NCBI GenBank assembly: GCA_910588845.1
Contig: CAJURU010000003.1
Span: 1 to 60,272, forward strand
Direction: 5' to 3'
Length of the DNA: 60,272 nucleotides
From: an uncultured Lachnospiraceae bacterium
GTDB lineage: Bacteria > Bacillota > Clostridia > Lachnospirales > Lachnospiraceae
Part shown: in pieces, positions 17,543 through 25,364 of the stretch
How positions within the stretch are numbered: the first letter of the stretch is position 1
Layout of the letters: every line of letters starts with the position of its first letter
Notes under the pieces: generated by a model
What the model was told of the DNA's origin: nothing
The model's database searches: none
Seen by the model: the letters and a program-made list of their open reading frames with translations, nothing else
Made by a program: the position numbers and the translations under genes

Positions 17543-18640
17543 CTACACGTTAAACCGGAACAAAATTACGTCTCCATCCTTTACGACGTATTCTTTTCCT
17601 TCCAGTCCTACTAAACCTTTCTCTTTTGCCGCCGCCAGAGAACCGCAATCCAGCAAATCCTGGTAATTGACTACCTCTGCGCGGATAAAACCACGTTCAA
17701 AATCTGTATGAATTTTCCCTGCTGCCTGAGGCGCTTTGGTGCCTTTCTTAATCGTCCATGCGCGCGTCTCATCCTCCCCAGAAGTCAGGTAACTAATCAG
17801 GCCCAACAGGCTGTAACTTGCCTTAATCAATTTCTCAAGACCGGATTCCTCCAAGCCCAGTTCCTCCAGAAACATAGACTTTTCCTCATCATCCAGCTCT
17901 GCAATCTCCTGCTCAATCTGAGCGCAGATAACGAATACCTCGCACTTCTCCTCAGCAGCGTTTCTCCTTACTTCCTGTACAAACGCATTGCCGGCGCCAT
18001 CATCCGCCAAATCATCCTCCGACACATTTGCCGCATAGATCACCGGCTTGGCAGTCAGCAGGTTATATCCCGCGAACCACTCCTGCTCGTCCTCGTCTTC
18101 GGTCTCAAAACTCTTGGCAAGCCTGCCGTCTTCAAGATGCGCTTTCACACGCTCTAAAAGATTCAGTTCTTTTGCTAAAGTCTTGTCCATCCTAGCGCCT
18201 TTACTGGTCTTGGCAATCCTCCGCTCTAAGATTTCTATGTCAGAAAAAATCAGTTCCAGATTGATGGTCTCAATATCGCGCACTGGATTGATATTGCCGT
18301 CCACATGAACAATATTGCTATCCTCAAAACAGCGCACGACATGTACAATAGCGTCCACCTCACGGATATTTGATAGAAACTGGTTTCCAAGTCCCTCTCC
18401 CTTGCTGGCGCCTTTGACAAGCCCTGCGATATCTACAAATTCAATGACAGCCGGAGTTACCTTCTTGGAATGGTATAAATCACCCAATTTTTTCAGCCGT
18501 TCATCCGGTACTGTTACAACACCAACGTTGGGGTCAATCGTACAAAAAGGGTAATTTGCAGATTCTGCTCCCGCCTTCGTCAATGAATTAAATAATGTAC
18601 TTTTTCCTACGTTGGGCAAGCCCACAATTCCTAGTTTCAT
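17543..18640 (-). CDS. ychF: redox-regulated ribosome-associated ATPase YchF (OLA1 family)
   Basis: Obg-family P-loop protein that prefers ATP and associates with ribosomes, involved in translation and stress responses. G1 motif GLPNVGKST is at residues 7-15, followed by DIAGLVKGASKGEGLGN (G3 region) and a C-terminal TGS domain ending in YVVKDGDVILFRFNV. The protein is 365 residues from the ATG at 18640, which has AAGGA upstream and matches the family length; an in-frame TTG seven codons earlier is unlikely. It is monocistronic, with an extended -10 promoter upstream and its own terminator. Confidence 0.96.
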   Translation of the reverse strand: MKLGIVGLPNVGKSTLFNSLTKAGAESANYPFCTIDPNVGVVTVPDERLKKLGDLYHSKKVTPAVIEFVDIAGLVKGASKGEGLGNQFLSNIREVDAIVHVVRCFEDSNIVHVDGNINPVRDIETINLELIFSDIEILERRIAKTSKGARMDKTLAKELNLLERVKAHLEDGRLAKSFETEDEDEQEWFAGYNLLTAKPVIYAANVSEDDLADDGAGNAFVQEVRRNAAEEKCEVFVICAQIEQEIAELDDEEKSMFLEELGLEESGLEKLIKASYSLLGLISYLTSGEDETRAWTIKKGTKAPQAAGKIHTDFERGFIRAEVVNYQDLLDCGSLAAAKEKGLVGLEGKEYVVKDGDVILFRFNV

Positions 18641-18660
18641 TTTATCCTTACCTGTCCGCA

Positions 18661-18682
18661 AACCCCTTATTTTATAAGGGTT
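18661..18682. repeat. leader hairpin of ychF
   Basis: AACCCTTATAAAATAAGGGGTT is a short stem-loop in the 5' untranslated region of ychF, about 20 bases before the start codon. It could affect translation initiation; no known RNA family is recognised. Confidence 0.35.
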
Positions 18683-18739
18683 CCGGCCTTTCTCTATAAT
18701 TTTCTGTATTTGTACTTGAAATATTCAGTGTGATTTATT

Positions 18740-18748
18740 ATTATACCA
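18740..18748 (-). promoter_or_regulatory. extended -10 promoter of ychF
   Basis: TGGTATAAT on the minus strand (TATAAT complement at 18740-18745) is an extended -10 element. No good -35 hexamer is present at 17 bp, which is acceptable for extended -10 promoters. Confidence 0.5.
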
Positions 18749-18813
18749 TATCTGGCGCCATTTGGGAATATTTAAGTTGAAAGTTTTAAGGAAGTTTTCT
18801 CACATAGCCGCCC

Positions 18814-18856
18814 AAAAAAGAAGCATCCGCTATCGTTCTTGTGCAGGATGCTTCTT
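18814..18856 (-). terminator. terminator of the SDR gene
   Basis: A 10-bp stem AGAAGCATCC/GGATGCTTCT (18819-18828 with 18846-18855) is followed on the minus strand by six T residues. It starts 13 bases after the SDR stop: a strong intrinsic terminator. Confidence 0.85.
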
Positions 18857-18868
18857 CTATATCATTCT

Positions 18869-19774
18869 TCAAGAGCCCACGATTGTGCCGCCATTGGGAT
18901 GAAGCACCTGTCCTGTCATATAACGGGAATCATCCGAGGCAAGGAATACATAACAGGGAGAAACTTCACATGGCTGCCCCGCCCTATTCATTGGGACATG
19001 GGAGGTTTTCTTACCAAATGCAGCGACCTCCTCTGCGGAATAAGACGCTGGAATTAATGGCGTCCATATCGGCCCCGGCGCAACTCCATTTACCCTAATT
19101 CCTTTGTCTGCAAGCGACAAGGAAAGCGATCTTGTCAAGGCTACGATCGCGCCCTTAGTTGCACTGTAATCTATCAAGTCTTTGTTCCCCTGATAAGCCG
19201 TCACAGATGTTGTGTTAATAATACTGCTGCCTTCTCCCATATACGGCAGCGCACTCTGGATCAAATAAAAAAATGAAAACACATTTGTCCTGAAGGTACA
19301 TTCCAATTGCTCCTGCGAGATATCCAATATGCTCCGCTGCACATACTGAACAGCATGATTATTCACCAATATATCCAAATTCCCAAAATAGCTTACCGTC
19401 TTATCTACACAATACCTGGCAAAGCTTTTATCCTTTAAATCCCCGCGCATGAGCAGAGATTTACCGCCCAGACCCCTTATTCTTTCCGCAGTTTCTTTTG
19501 CATCCAATTCCTCATCGTAATAGACGATGGCAACACAGGCCCCTTCCTTGACAAAATCATAAGCCACAGCCCTTCCTATGCCGCTGTCGCCTCCAGTAAT
19601 CAAAGCCACTTTATGTTCCAATTTGCGGCAGGTTTTTCCGCATTCAGAAACAGGCTGCGGGTTCATGACATATTCAAATCCCGGCTGACGGTTTTGGTGC
19701 TGCGGCGGAAACGCCTCGTCATTTTTATTGATGTCCGGCATACAGCTACAATTGCATTTACTGTCAAAATACAT
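18869..19774 (-). CDS. SDR-family oxidoreductase (general stress protein 39-like)
   Basis: NAD(P)-dependent short-chain dehydrogenase of about 301 residues. The Rossmann motif TGGDSGIGRA sits after an N-terminal arm (FPPQHQNRQPGFEYVMNPQP) typical of the YhdF/YhxC/GS39 group. NNHAVQ (substrate/cofactor loop), the catalytic Ser in NTTSVTAYQG and the YSATK motif are all present. The C-terminal SDDSRYMTGQVLHPNGG is characteristic. I prefer the ATG at 19774, with AAGGA eight bases upstream; ATGs up to 19813 are possible and would add up to 13 residues. A Cys-rich start (SKCNCSC) precedes the usual arm. The natural substrate is unknown; such proteins are linked to stress in Bacillus. Monocistronic with a strong terminator. 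Confidence 0.85.
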   Translation of the reverse strand: MYFDSKCNCSCMPDINKNDEAFPPQHQNRQPGFEYVMNPQPVSECGKTCRKLEHKVALITGGDSGIGRAVAYDFVKEGACVAIVYYDEELDAKETAERIRGLGGKSLLMRGDLKDKSFARYCVDKTVSYFGNLDILVNNHAVQYVQRSILDISQEQLECTFRTNVFSFFYLIQSALPYMGEGSSIINTTSVTAYQGNKDLIDYSATKGAIVALTRSLSLSLADKGIRVNGVAPGPIWTPLIPASYSAEEVAAFGKKTSHVPMNRAGQPCEVSPCYVFLASDDSRYMTGQVLHPNGGTIVGS

Positions 19775-19848
19775 AATCATATTCCTTATTAACATTTGCC
19801 TTATCATATGCATTTCAGACTGCTAGCGTTCACGGACGCCTGTAAATT

Positions 19849-20382
19849 TTACAATACCGTCACCTGATTATCCGCATTATAATCATGCGGTTTTTTATCA
19901 TCCAGCTTATGTCCTACCGCCAGGGCAATTTCAAATGAATAACCTTGCGGTATCTGAAGAGCCCCAGAAAAATACTCTTTTTTCTCACCATGCAACGCGT
20001 CATAGACACAGCCGATAATCAAGGTGCCAAGGCCAAGGCTTTCCGCAGCCAACGTCATATTCTGCACCGCAATACCAGCGTCTACCTTGCTCCACTTAAA
20101 TCCATCCTCTGCGCTGAGGAAAATCAGTACCGGCGCCTCATAGTAGAAATTATGGGGCTGCTTTTCCTGTCCGCGCAATTTCCTCTTTTCTTCGTCTAAT
20201 TCCTCGAGAATCGGGTGATCGCCATTTAATACAGAAAACCTTATTTCCTGCCGGTTCATGCCGGTCGGCGCCTGTAATCCGGCCTCTAAAATGATATCGA
20301 GTTCCTCTTTTGTCGGCTTCACTTCACTGTATGCCCTGGCCGAGCTCCTTCTTTTCATTACTTCCAATACTTGATTAGACAT
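19849..20382 (-). CDS. nitroreductase-family protein
   Basis: FMN-dependent oxidoreductase of 177 residues. The opening MKRRSSARAYSEVKPTKEELDIILEAGLQAPTGMNRQ is the typical flavin-binding start of the nitroreductase fold, and VDAGIAVQNMTLAAESLGLGT is the conserved dimer/flavin helix. It reduces nitro compounds, quinones or flavins with NAD(P)H; the physiological substrate is unknown. At 177 residues it is a short member of the family. It lies 36 bases after rloB in the same direction and may be read through from it, but no functional link is evident. Confidence 0.9.
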   Translation of the reverse strand: MSNQVLEVMKRRSSARAYSEVKPTKEELDIILEAGLQAPTGMNRQEIRFSVLNGDHPILEELDEEKRKLRGQEKQPHNFYYEAPVLIFLSAEDGFKWSKVDAGIAVQNMTLAAESLGLGTLIIGCVYDALHGEKKEYFSGALQIPQGYSFEIALAVGHKLDDKKPHDYNADNQVTVL

Positions 20383-20418
20383 TCTCTTATCCTCCTCTTC
20401 CTGGTTATCAAATTTATT

Positions 20419-21183
20419 TCATAAAATTTTATTCCTGTCTGCCATCTCTAATACTTTATCTAACAATTGGTACACAGTCGTCGCCAGATATTTAGGGTAA
20501 CGACCTTCTCTGTCTGTATGTAACGCTTTCGCTCTCTCAACTGCCTGAATAATTTTATCTTTCGCATAGTCTTCTCCCCTGATATGTTTGGAATCCTGCA
20601 ATGGCGCCCCGCAATCTCTAAGCCTTTCCCGAAAATGGCTGTTCTTTTCATAAGCATGTTCCTCTGTAATAGCATAACGCTTATCTTTTTCTGTGATGCC
20701 ATCATGGTGCAATAGCAGCCATAATTCAAAGAACGGATTACTGATGGCATATCCATATCCTCTTTCGTCACAGATATCTAACGCCTGATGAAATTCCTCA
20801 ATTGCGTAATCAGATAAATTATTATCAATATCCGAGACAATCCAAAACTCATCTTCATATTTATCAAACTGGTATTTTTCACTCTGTTCTATCTTAAACT
20901 GCTCTATCTTCTCCACCAATTGTTTGGGTTTACTCTTTCCCAACATGCTTTTCTGCTCTTTCGTCCGATTCTTTTCCCTCGTATGGACTGCATCCTCCGC
21001 CACCGATATAAATTGAATCTTTGATTGAACTTCTTTAAATACTTGGGAAACCAAAATAAAATATTCCTCTTCTGTAACGCTTCCCTCCATAGAGAGAAAA
21101 ATAATTTTACTGGTTGCCGGCCTCTTGGGGCGCAATGGGTTTTCCGCCGTATATGGTATTCTGCTTGTAAGAATTATTCCCAC
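20419..21183 (-). CDS. rloB: RloB-family protein (AbiLii-like nuclease component)
   Basis: A 254-residue RloB-domain protein. Recognisable motifs are FLSMEGSVTEEEYF (acidic residues Glu33 and Glu38/39), WIVSDIDN (Asp118, Asp120), and NPFFELWLLLHH (149-160), giving a TOPRIM-like metal-binding layout. In characterised relatives (Campylobacter RloA/RloB, lactococcal AbiL) this protein is the toxic or nuclease partner of an AAA ATPase in abortive phage defence. The start is GTG at 21183, whose G is also the last base of the rloA stop codon (TAGTG), with AAAGGGGGAG in the end of rloA as RBS: tight translational coupling. No restriction genes are nearby. Confidence 0.85.
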   Translation of the reverse strand: MGIILTSRIPYTAENPLRPKRPATSKIIFLSMEGSVTEEEYFILVSQVFKEVQSKIQFISVAEDAVHTREKNRTKEQKSMLGKSKPKQLVEKIEQFKIEQSEKYQFDKYEDEFWIVSDIDNNLSDYAIEEFHQALDICDERGYGYAISNPFFELWLLLHHDGITEKDKRYAITEEHAYEKNSHFRERLRDCGAPLQDSKHIRGEDYAKDKIIQAVERAKALHTDREGRYPKYLATTVYQLLDKVLEMADRNKIL

Positions 21184-22523
21184 TATATCTCCCCCTTTAA
21201 CAGCGGCACCGCACCGAACCGTCCATTCAAATATGCTCTTAACGCATCCTGTCCCTTTTCTATCTCGAAATCAGAAAATGGTCTGAAATGCGATTCCCCA
21301 TTCCCGTCCTTTTCCACAAACCAAATTTCATCCTGTCCGAATTCCCCCAGATTGATAAGGTTGACGTCATGGGCGGTAAATACTATCTGGCTATCAGTAT
21401 CTTCACAACCTTTCAAAAATTCTCTCAACAAATGCTGGGACAACTTCGTGTGCAGGCTGCGGTCTATCTCATCCACAAAATAGATATCCTGTCTATTTTT
21501 GCTCAAAGAAAATAAAATCGGCAGCAAATCCAGTAAACGCCTTGTTCCATCTGATTCTTCTTCCACATTAAAGGGTACAATCTGCCCATTCAACATATGC
21601 TCAAATTTGATCTGCACCAATAAGGTCTGCCGTTTCTCTCCTTCTCCAAATATAAAGTATTTTCCGGCAAACGTTAAAATCCCATTTCTCATGTCTTCAA
21701 CCTGGCTAACAATCTCGTTTGGAATATTAAGCTTTTCTATAAAATCGCGGAAATCCATAACGTCACTGACAACTGAAATATTTGCCACACCAGTATCCAT
21801 ATTTTTTAAACTATCTAAAATGAACCTACGAAAATCGTCGTCTTTATCCATACGCAAAGGCAAACCCTGAACCTTCGCTTTAGGAAAAATAATCTTTAAA
21901 TGCTGAAACCACTCAATAATGCATTCAACCCTTTTGACGCCATTATCGTACATCTTGTACAAAAAAAGCTGGTTCTTCTGATTCTCCCCGATACTTTCTT
22001 TTAAAACTTCTACCAGGTTCCGTTCTTTTGAACCCTTTCGCGCAAACCTGGATTCGATTTCAATCTCAGTATTTCCTTCTTCCGACGTCTGTCTTGCAAA
22101 TAAAGGCTGAAACCCTTTTTCTGTCAGAACCATCAGCCATTCTTCATGGACCTGTTCCGTACCCAGCGAAAAACCATATTCGTAAACATCTCCCTGCAAA
22201 TAGAACATAAACTGAAACAGAGATTTTCCCTCTAATTCTTCAATATTTCCCCTGAATTGATTAATTCCTGTCCCCTTTCCACTCTTTTGTCCATTTACAA
22301 TAAAGTTCTTGGCAAAATACAGGGACTTAATGAACGTTGTCTTTCCAGAGGCATTGGGTCCGAAAAAACCTCCCCGCCTTAAAGTTTTCCATTCTCCTGC
22401 TTTCGTGTCAATTCGTTTCACCAAACGCTCTTCCACGTTTTCTGATGTAGGGAACATGCTAAATTCAATGGGATGCCCTATTGACATAAAATTACTCACA
22501 ATATATTTTAATAGCATTTTCAC
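21183..22523 (-). CDS. rloA: RloA-like AAA ATPase (AbiLi-like sensor/ATPase component)
   Basis: A 446-residue SMC/ABC-like AAA ATPase. Walker A GPNASGKTT is at 55-63, a signature-like segment ESDGTRRLLDLLP at 323-335, Walker B IYFVDEID at 347-354 with a D-loop (SLHTK), and the switch histidine in TAHDVNLI (His385). There is no nuclease domain fused at the C-terminus, unlike OLD proteins. Paired with RloB it forms the two-gene RloAB/AbiL type of defence unit, in which the ATPase is thought to sense infection and control the partner. Its RBS AGGAGG lies upstream of the ATG. The pair sits between core genes (larE, a nitroreductase) with no mobile-element genes seen. Confidence 0.88.
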   Translation of the reverse strand: MKMLLKYIVSNFMSIGHPIEFSMFPTSENVEERLVKRIDTKAGEWKTLRRGGFFGPNASGKTTFIKSLYFAKNFIVNGQKSGKGTGINQFRGNIEELEGKSLFQFMFYLQGDVYEYGFSLGTEQVHEEWLMVLTEKGFQPLFARQTSEEGNTEIEIESRFARKGSKERNLVEVLKESIGENQKNQLFLYKMYDNGVKRVECIIEWFQHLKIIFPKAKVQGLPLRMDKDDDFRRFILDSLKNMDTGVANISVVSDVMDFRDFIEKLNIPNEIVSQVEDMRNGILTFAGKYFIFGEGEKRQTLLVQIKFEHMLNGQIVPFNVEEESDGTRRLLDLLPILFSLSKNRQDIYFVDEIDRSLHTKLSQHLLREFLKGCEDTDSQIVFTAHDVNLINLGEFGQDEIWFVEKDGNGESHFRPFSDFEIEKGQDALRAYLNGRFGAVPLLKGEI

Positions 22524-22627
22524 CCTCCTATCTTTTATACTAAGCGGCTAATTTATTTGACGCGCAGTATATCTTCACCGTTTCTTCTATCTTACCCGCC
22601 AATTTTACCTTTCATTCCTCAATTTTC

Positions 22628-23446
22628 CTACAATTCTTCATTCATACTCCCCATCCGATACCCGCATAAATCCAATGACGTATAAGAAAACCCATACTCC
22701 CTGAATTTTTCCGTTATCTTCCCTCTGACCGTATCTTCCATAACCTTCGCAAACTCCCGCGGCTCCACTTCAATCCTCGCCACCCTGCCATGGACGCGCA
22801 CGCGAAACTGAAGAAATCCCAAGTCAAACAAAAGCTGCTCCGCCTGCTCCACCATCTTTAGCTTCTCCTCCGTTATCGGCTCTCCATAGGCGAAACGGGA
22901 CGCAAGACAGGCAAAAGACGGCTTCTTCCAAGTGGATAGCCGCAAATATTGGGACAATACACGAATATCCGCTTTTGACAATCGACATACCTTCAAGGGA
23001 CTTTCAACGCCAAGCTCTGCCACGGCACGCATCCCCGGACGGTAATCGCCGTCATCATCCGTATTAGAACCTTCTATGACGCGTTCCATTTTATTCTCCT
23101 GCGCAACTGCCTGAATCTGATGAAAAATCTCTTTCTTACAATAGTAACAGCGGTCTTTGGGATTCTGCGCAACCTCCGCAACCTCCAACACCTTGAGCTC
23201 ACATACAACTTGCCGGATTCCCTGCGCCCTGCAAAAAGCCTTAGCCTCGACAGATTCCCTGCCGGGAAAAAATGGGGAATCGACTGTCACCGCAATTGCT
23301 CTTTCCCCCAAGACATCTGCGGCAACCTTTAAGAGAAATGTTGAATCAACGCCGCCCGAAAATGCCACAGCCACAGAATGCAGCCGCCGCAAATAATTTT
23401 TTAAATCCTCTAACTTTTCCAACTGCCGTGTTGTCGGCTGCCTCAT
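22628..23446 (-). CDS. larE: ATP-dependent sulfur transferase LarE (nickel-pincer nucleotide synthesis)
   Basis: PP-loop enzyme of 272 residues that adenylates the pincer precursor and inserts sulfur, building the nickel-pincer nucleotide of lactate racemase-type enzymes. The PP-loop SGGVDST is at 30-36. Three cysteines stand out: Cys100 and Cys103 in RCYYCK and Cys180 in FACLASR. In L. plantarum LarE a single Cys at the Cys180 position is sacrificed; members with all three are thought to carry a [4Fe-4S] cluster and act catalytically, and this protein fits that group. AAGGAGG lies six bases before the ATG and resembles one arm of the repeat in the end of tcdA. LarA, LarB and LarC genes are not in the window. 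Confidence 0.9.
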   Translation of the reverse strand: MRQPTTRQLEKLEDLKNYLRRLHSVAVAFSGGVDSTFLLKVAADVLGERAIAVTVDSPFFPGRESVEAKAFCRAQGIRQVVCELKVLEVAEVAQNPKDRCYYCKKEIFHQIQAVAQENKMERVIEGSNTDDDGDYRPGMRAVAELGVESPLKVCRLSKADIRVLSQYLRLSTWKKPSFACLASRFAYGEPITEEKLKMVEQAEQLLFDLGFLQFRVRVHGRVARIEVEPREFAKVMEDTVRGKITEKFREYGFSYTSLDLCGYRMGSMNEEL

Positions 23447-23462
23447 AGTAAACCTCCTTAAG

Positions 23463-24209
23463 TCAAGTTACTTCTTTGGCTCTTCCAATAGACCTAAGGC
23501 ATCCTCCCAACTCCGTTGGGTCCCTCCTTAGGTCAAGTACAACCTCACCGGCCAGAATCAACCCCGCCACGGAAGGCACAAACGATACGCTCCCCGGCGT
23601 CCTCTGGTCTCCCGCCAATGGCATCATTGGCGGTTCCTCAGAATAAACTACTTTCAGCTTCTTCACCCCGCGCTTTTTTAACTCTCTGCGCATGACCTTT
23701 GCCAATGGGCAAACCTTGGTCTTATAAATATCGGCAACCTGAAAACGGCTGCCGTCTAATTTATTGCCCGCCCCCATACTGCTGATAATAGGAACTCCGT
23801 ATTTCTGCGCCTGCATCACAAGCTCAATTTTCGCCGTAACGGTATCTACAGCATCCACGATATAATCATACTCCGCAAATGGAAAATTGTCTGCATTTTC
23901 CGGCAGAAAAAAACACTGGTGCAGCCGAATATCCGCCTGCGGATTGATAGACAGCATCCGCTCTCTCATCACGTCCGTCTTATATCTGCCAATTGTCTGA
24001 TGCGTGGCGATAATCTGCCGGTTTAAATTTGTCAGGCAGACCTTGTCATTATCAATTAAGTCGAATGCCCCCACGCCGCTGCGCACAAGGGCCTCGCACA
24101 CATATCCGCCTACGCCGCCAATGCCGAAAATTGCAACTCTTGCGCGAGACAATCTTATCATAGCCTCTTCTCCTAACAACCGTTCTGTCCTTGAAAATTG
24201 TGTCTGCAC
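23463..24209 (-). CDS. tcdA: tRNA threonylcarbamoyladenosine dehydratase
   Basis: ThiF/MoeB/E1-like ATP-dependent enzyme of 248 residues that cyclises t6A37 to ct6A in tRNAs. Nucleotide motif GIGGVGG is at 29-35, followed by DNDKVCLTNLNRQ, DAVDTVTAK (substrate Asp) and RTPGSVSFVPSVAG near the C-terminus. The start is GTG at 24209, with AAGGAG nine bases upstream. The last 23 residues, from DLRRDP onward, are encoded by a palindromic repeat (23469-23534) that also occurs at the end of the window, so the native C-terminus has been replaced or extended. The catalytic domain is intact. It lies 16 bases before larE, in the same direction. Confidence 0.93.
   Translation of the reverse strand: MQTQFSRTERLLGEEAMIRLSRARVAIFGIGGVGGYVCEALVRSGVGAFDLIDNDKVCLTNLNRQIIATHQTIGRYKTDVMRERMLSINPQADIRLHQCFFLPENADNFPFAEYDYIVDAVDTVTAKIELVMQAQKYGVPIISSMGAGNKLDGSRFQVADIYKTKVCPLAKVMRRELKKRGVKKLKVVYSEEPPMMPLAGDQRTPGSVSFVPSVAGLILAGEVVLDLRRDPTELGGCLRSIGRAKEVT
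23469..23534. repeat. palindromic repeat inserted in the 3' end of tcdA
   Basis: Head TACTTCTTTGGCT (23469-23481), outer arms GACCTAAGG (23491-23499) and CCTTAGGTC (23526-23534), and an inner perfect 6-bp stem CCCAAC/GTTGGG (23506-23520) with a 3-base loop. Four further occurrences of the head or arms are in 60101-60272. A second partial likeness, CCTCCTTAAGTCAAGTTAC, lies at 23453-23471, next to the larE RBS. Confidence 0.75.
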
Positions 24210-24296
24210 TAATACACGCTCCTTTTTCCTGCATCTCTTCTGTTTTTGTATTTATAACCCGAACACCTAAAAATATGTCACATTTTAAGCCTGCAT

Positions 24297-24815
24297 TTAT
24301 GAATTTACAGTATTTTGCTCTGCGAACCGCAATGCATAAATCAGCGGCATAATCAAGATTCCACAGAAAAAATTACTGACACCATGCATACAGTCCCAGG
24401 GCAGGCCAGCAATAATCCATGCCACCATCCCCTGCAAACTCAGGCCAAAAAGAATCGCCTGTGCGGGCGCATACAAGGTCCCAAACAAAAAACCATGGGC
24501 TGCGCACACCGCCATATATACGAACGGCTCTGCTTTCCTTGGCAGCTTCCGGGGTAGCAGCATAACTGCTCCCCACAGAACTGTCCATACATACAAGTAT
24601 GGAATCCACCAAGCCGCAAAGCCGCTGAAAATGCCGTTCAGAAACACATAAGTATAAATAATATATAACGCTTTCTGCCTGTATACAACCGTAAAGGCGA
24701 TAATAAACACGCCCAGCAAATGTACATTTGGCAAAAGCTCCATGATCATCTTGGAAACATACATTACGCCTCCAAGCATCCCAAAAACAGCAATCTCTTT
24801 GATCGTCAGTTTCAT
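24297..24815 (-). CDS. ECF transporter S component (vitamin uptake)
   Basis: Small membrane protein of 172 residues with about six hydrophobic helices. It opens MKLTIKEIAVFGMLGGVMYVSKMIM, as many ECF S components do, and is typical in size. S components bind the vitamin and use shared energising proteins EcfA/A'/T encoded elsewhere. Its start overlaps the stop of the preceding DUF4430 lipoprotein gene by four bases (ATGA), so the two form a unit. DUF4430 resembles the C-terminal domain of transcobalamin/intrinsic factor, so cobalamin or a corrinoid is a plausible substrate, but the sequence does not prove this. Confidence 0.78.
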   Translation of the reverse strand: MKLTIKEIAVFGMLGGVMYVSKMIMELLPNVHLLGVFIIAFTVVYRQKALYIIYTYVFLNGIFSGFAAWWIPYLYVWTVLWGAVMLLPRKLPRKAEPFVYMAVCAAHGFLFGTLYAPAQAILFGLSLQGMVAWIIAGLPWDCMHGVSNFFCGILIMPLIYALRFAEQNTVNS

Positions 24816-25270
24816 TGTTTCTCCACTTTAAAGGAGTAAGTTGTTCCCTCTTCTATCTCTGTAGAATCAACGCCCGTGGTGGCATACTCGTCGCCAACAT
24901 AAAACGCCCAATAAGCGCCGTCTTCCTCAAAGTCCATGGTTACTCCATTGACAGTCTTGACATAGAGCCCGTAATCGCCTTCCTCACCGGCTATCAATCC
25001 GACATCCAAAAGCGCCTCGCCCACCGTTTTCTTGTCTGTATGGATTTCAAATTCCGTCTCATTGTTCTCAGCGTCTACTACGGTGAATGCGAACTGCGTA
25101 TCGCCTTCCCCCAGAACACTGCCCTCTACCTTTACGCCCTCTGCTGTTCCTGACCCGGAAGCATTATCCTTCTTTGCGCCGTTACACCCTGTCGTAAACA
25201 GGGCCATTGATACAACAAGCATGATGCAAAGTAACAATGGTAAGTGTCTGTTTGTGATCTTCTTTTTCAT
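24812..25270 (-). CDS. DUF4430 lipoprotein
   Basis: A 152-residue lipoprotein with signal peptide and lipobox FTTGC (Cys29). A single DUF4430 domain fills about residues 55-152. The elements TVGEALLDVGLIAGEEGDYGLYVKTVNG and YWAFYVGDEYATTGVDS are typical of the transcobalamin-like C-terminal fold. It is probably an extracellular ligand-binding partner of the S component encoded immediately downstream with a four-base overlap. The ligand is unknown; corrinoid is the leading guess from fold similarity. Confidence 0.82.
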   Translation of the reverse strand: MKKKITNRHLPLLLCIMLVVSMALFTTGCNGAKKDNASGSGTAEGVKVEGSVLGEGDTQFAFTVVDAENNETEFEIHTDKKTVGEALLDVGLIAGEEGDYGLYVKTVNGVTMDFEEDGAYWAFYVGDEYATTGVDSTEIEEGTTYSFKVEKQ

Positions 25271-25364
25271 TTCTGTCTCCTTTTTGTCTATTTGTATTTA
25301 TTGTTATTCTGCTCTGCCGCCAGAGATTTCCTCCCACCACAGAGCTTAACAACCAAACGATTCA

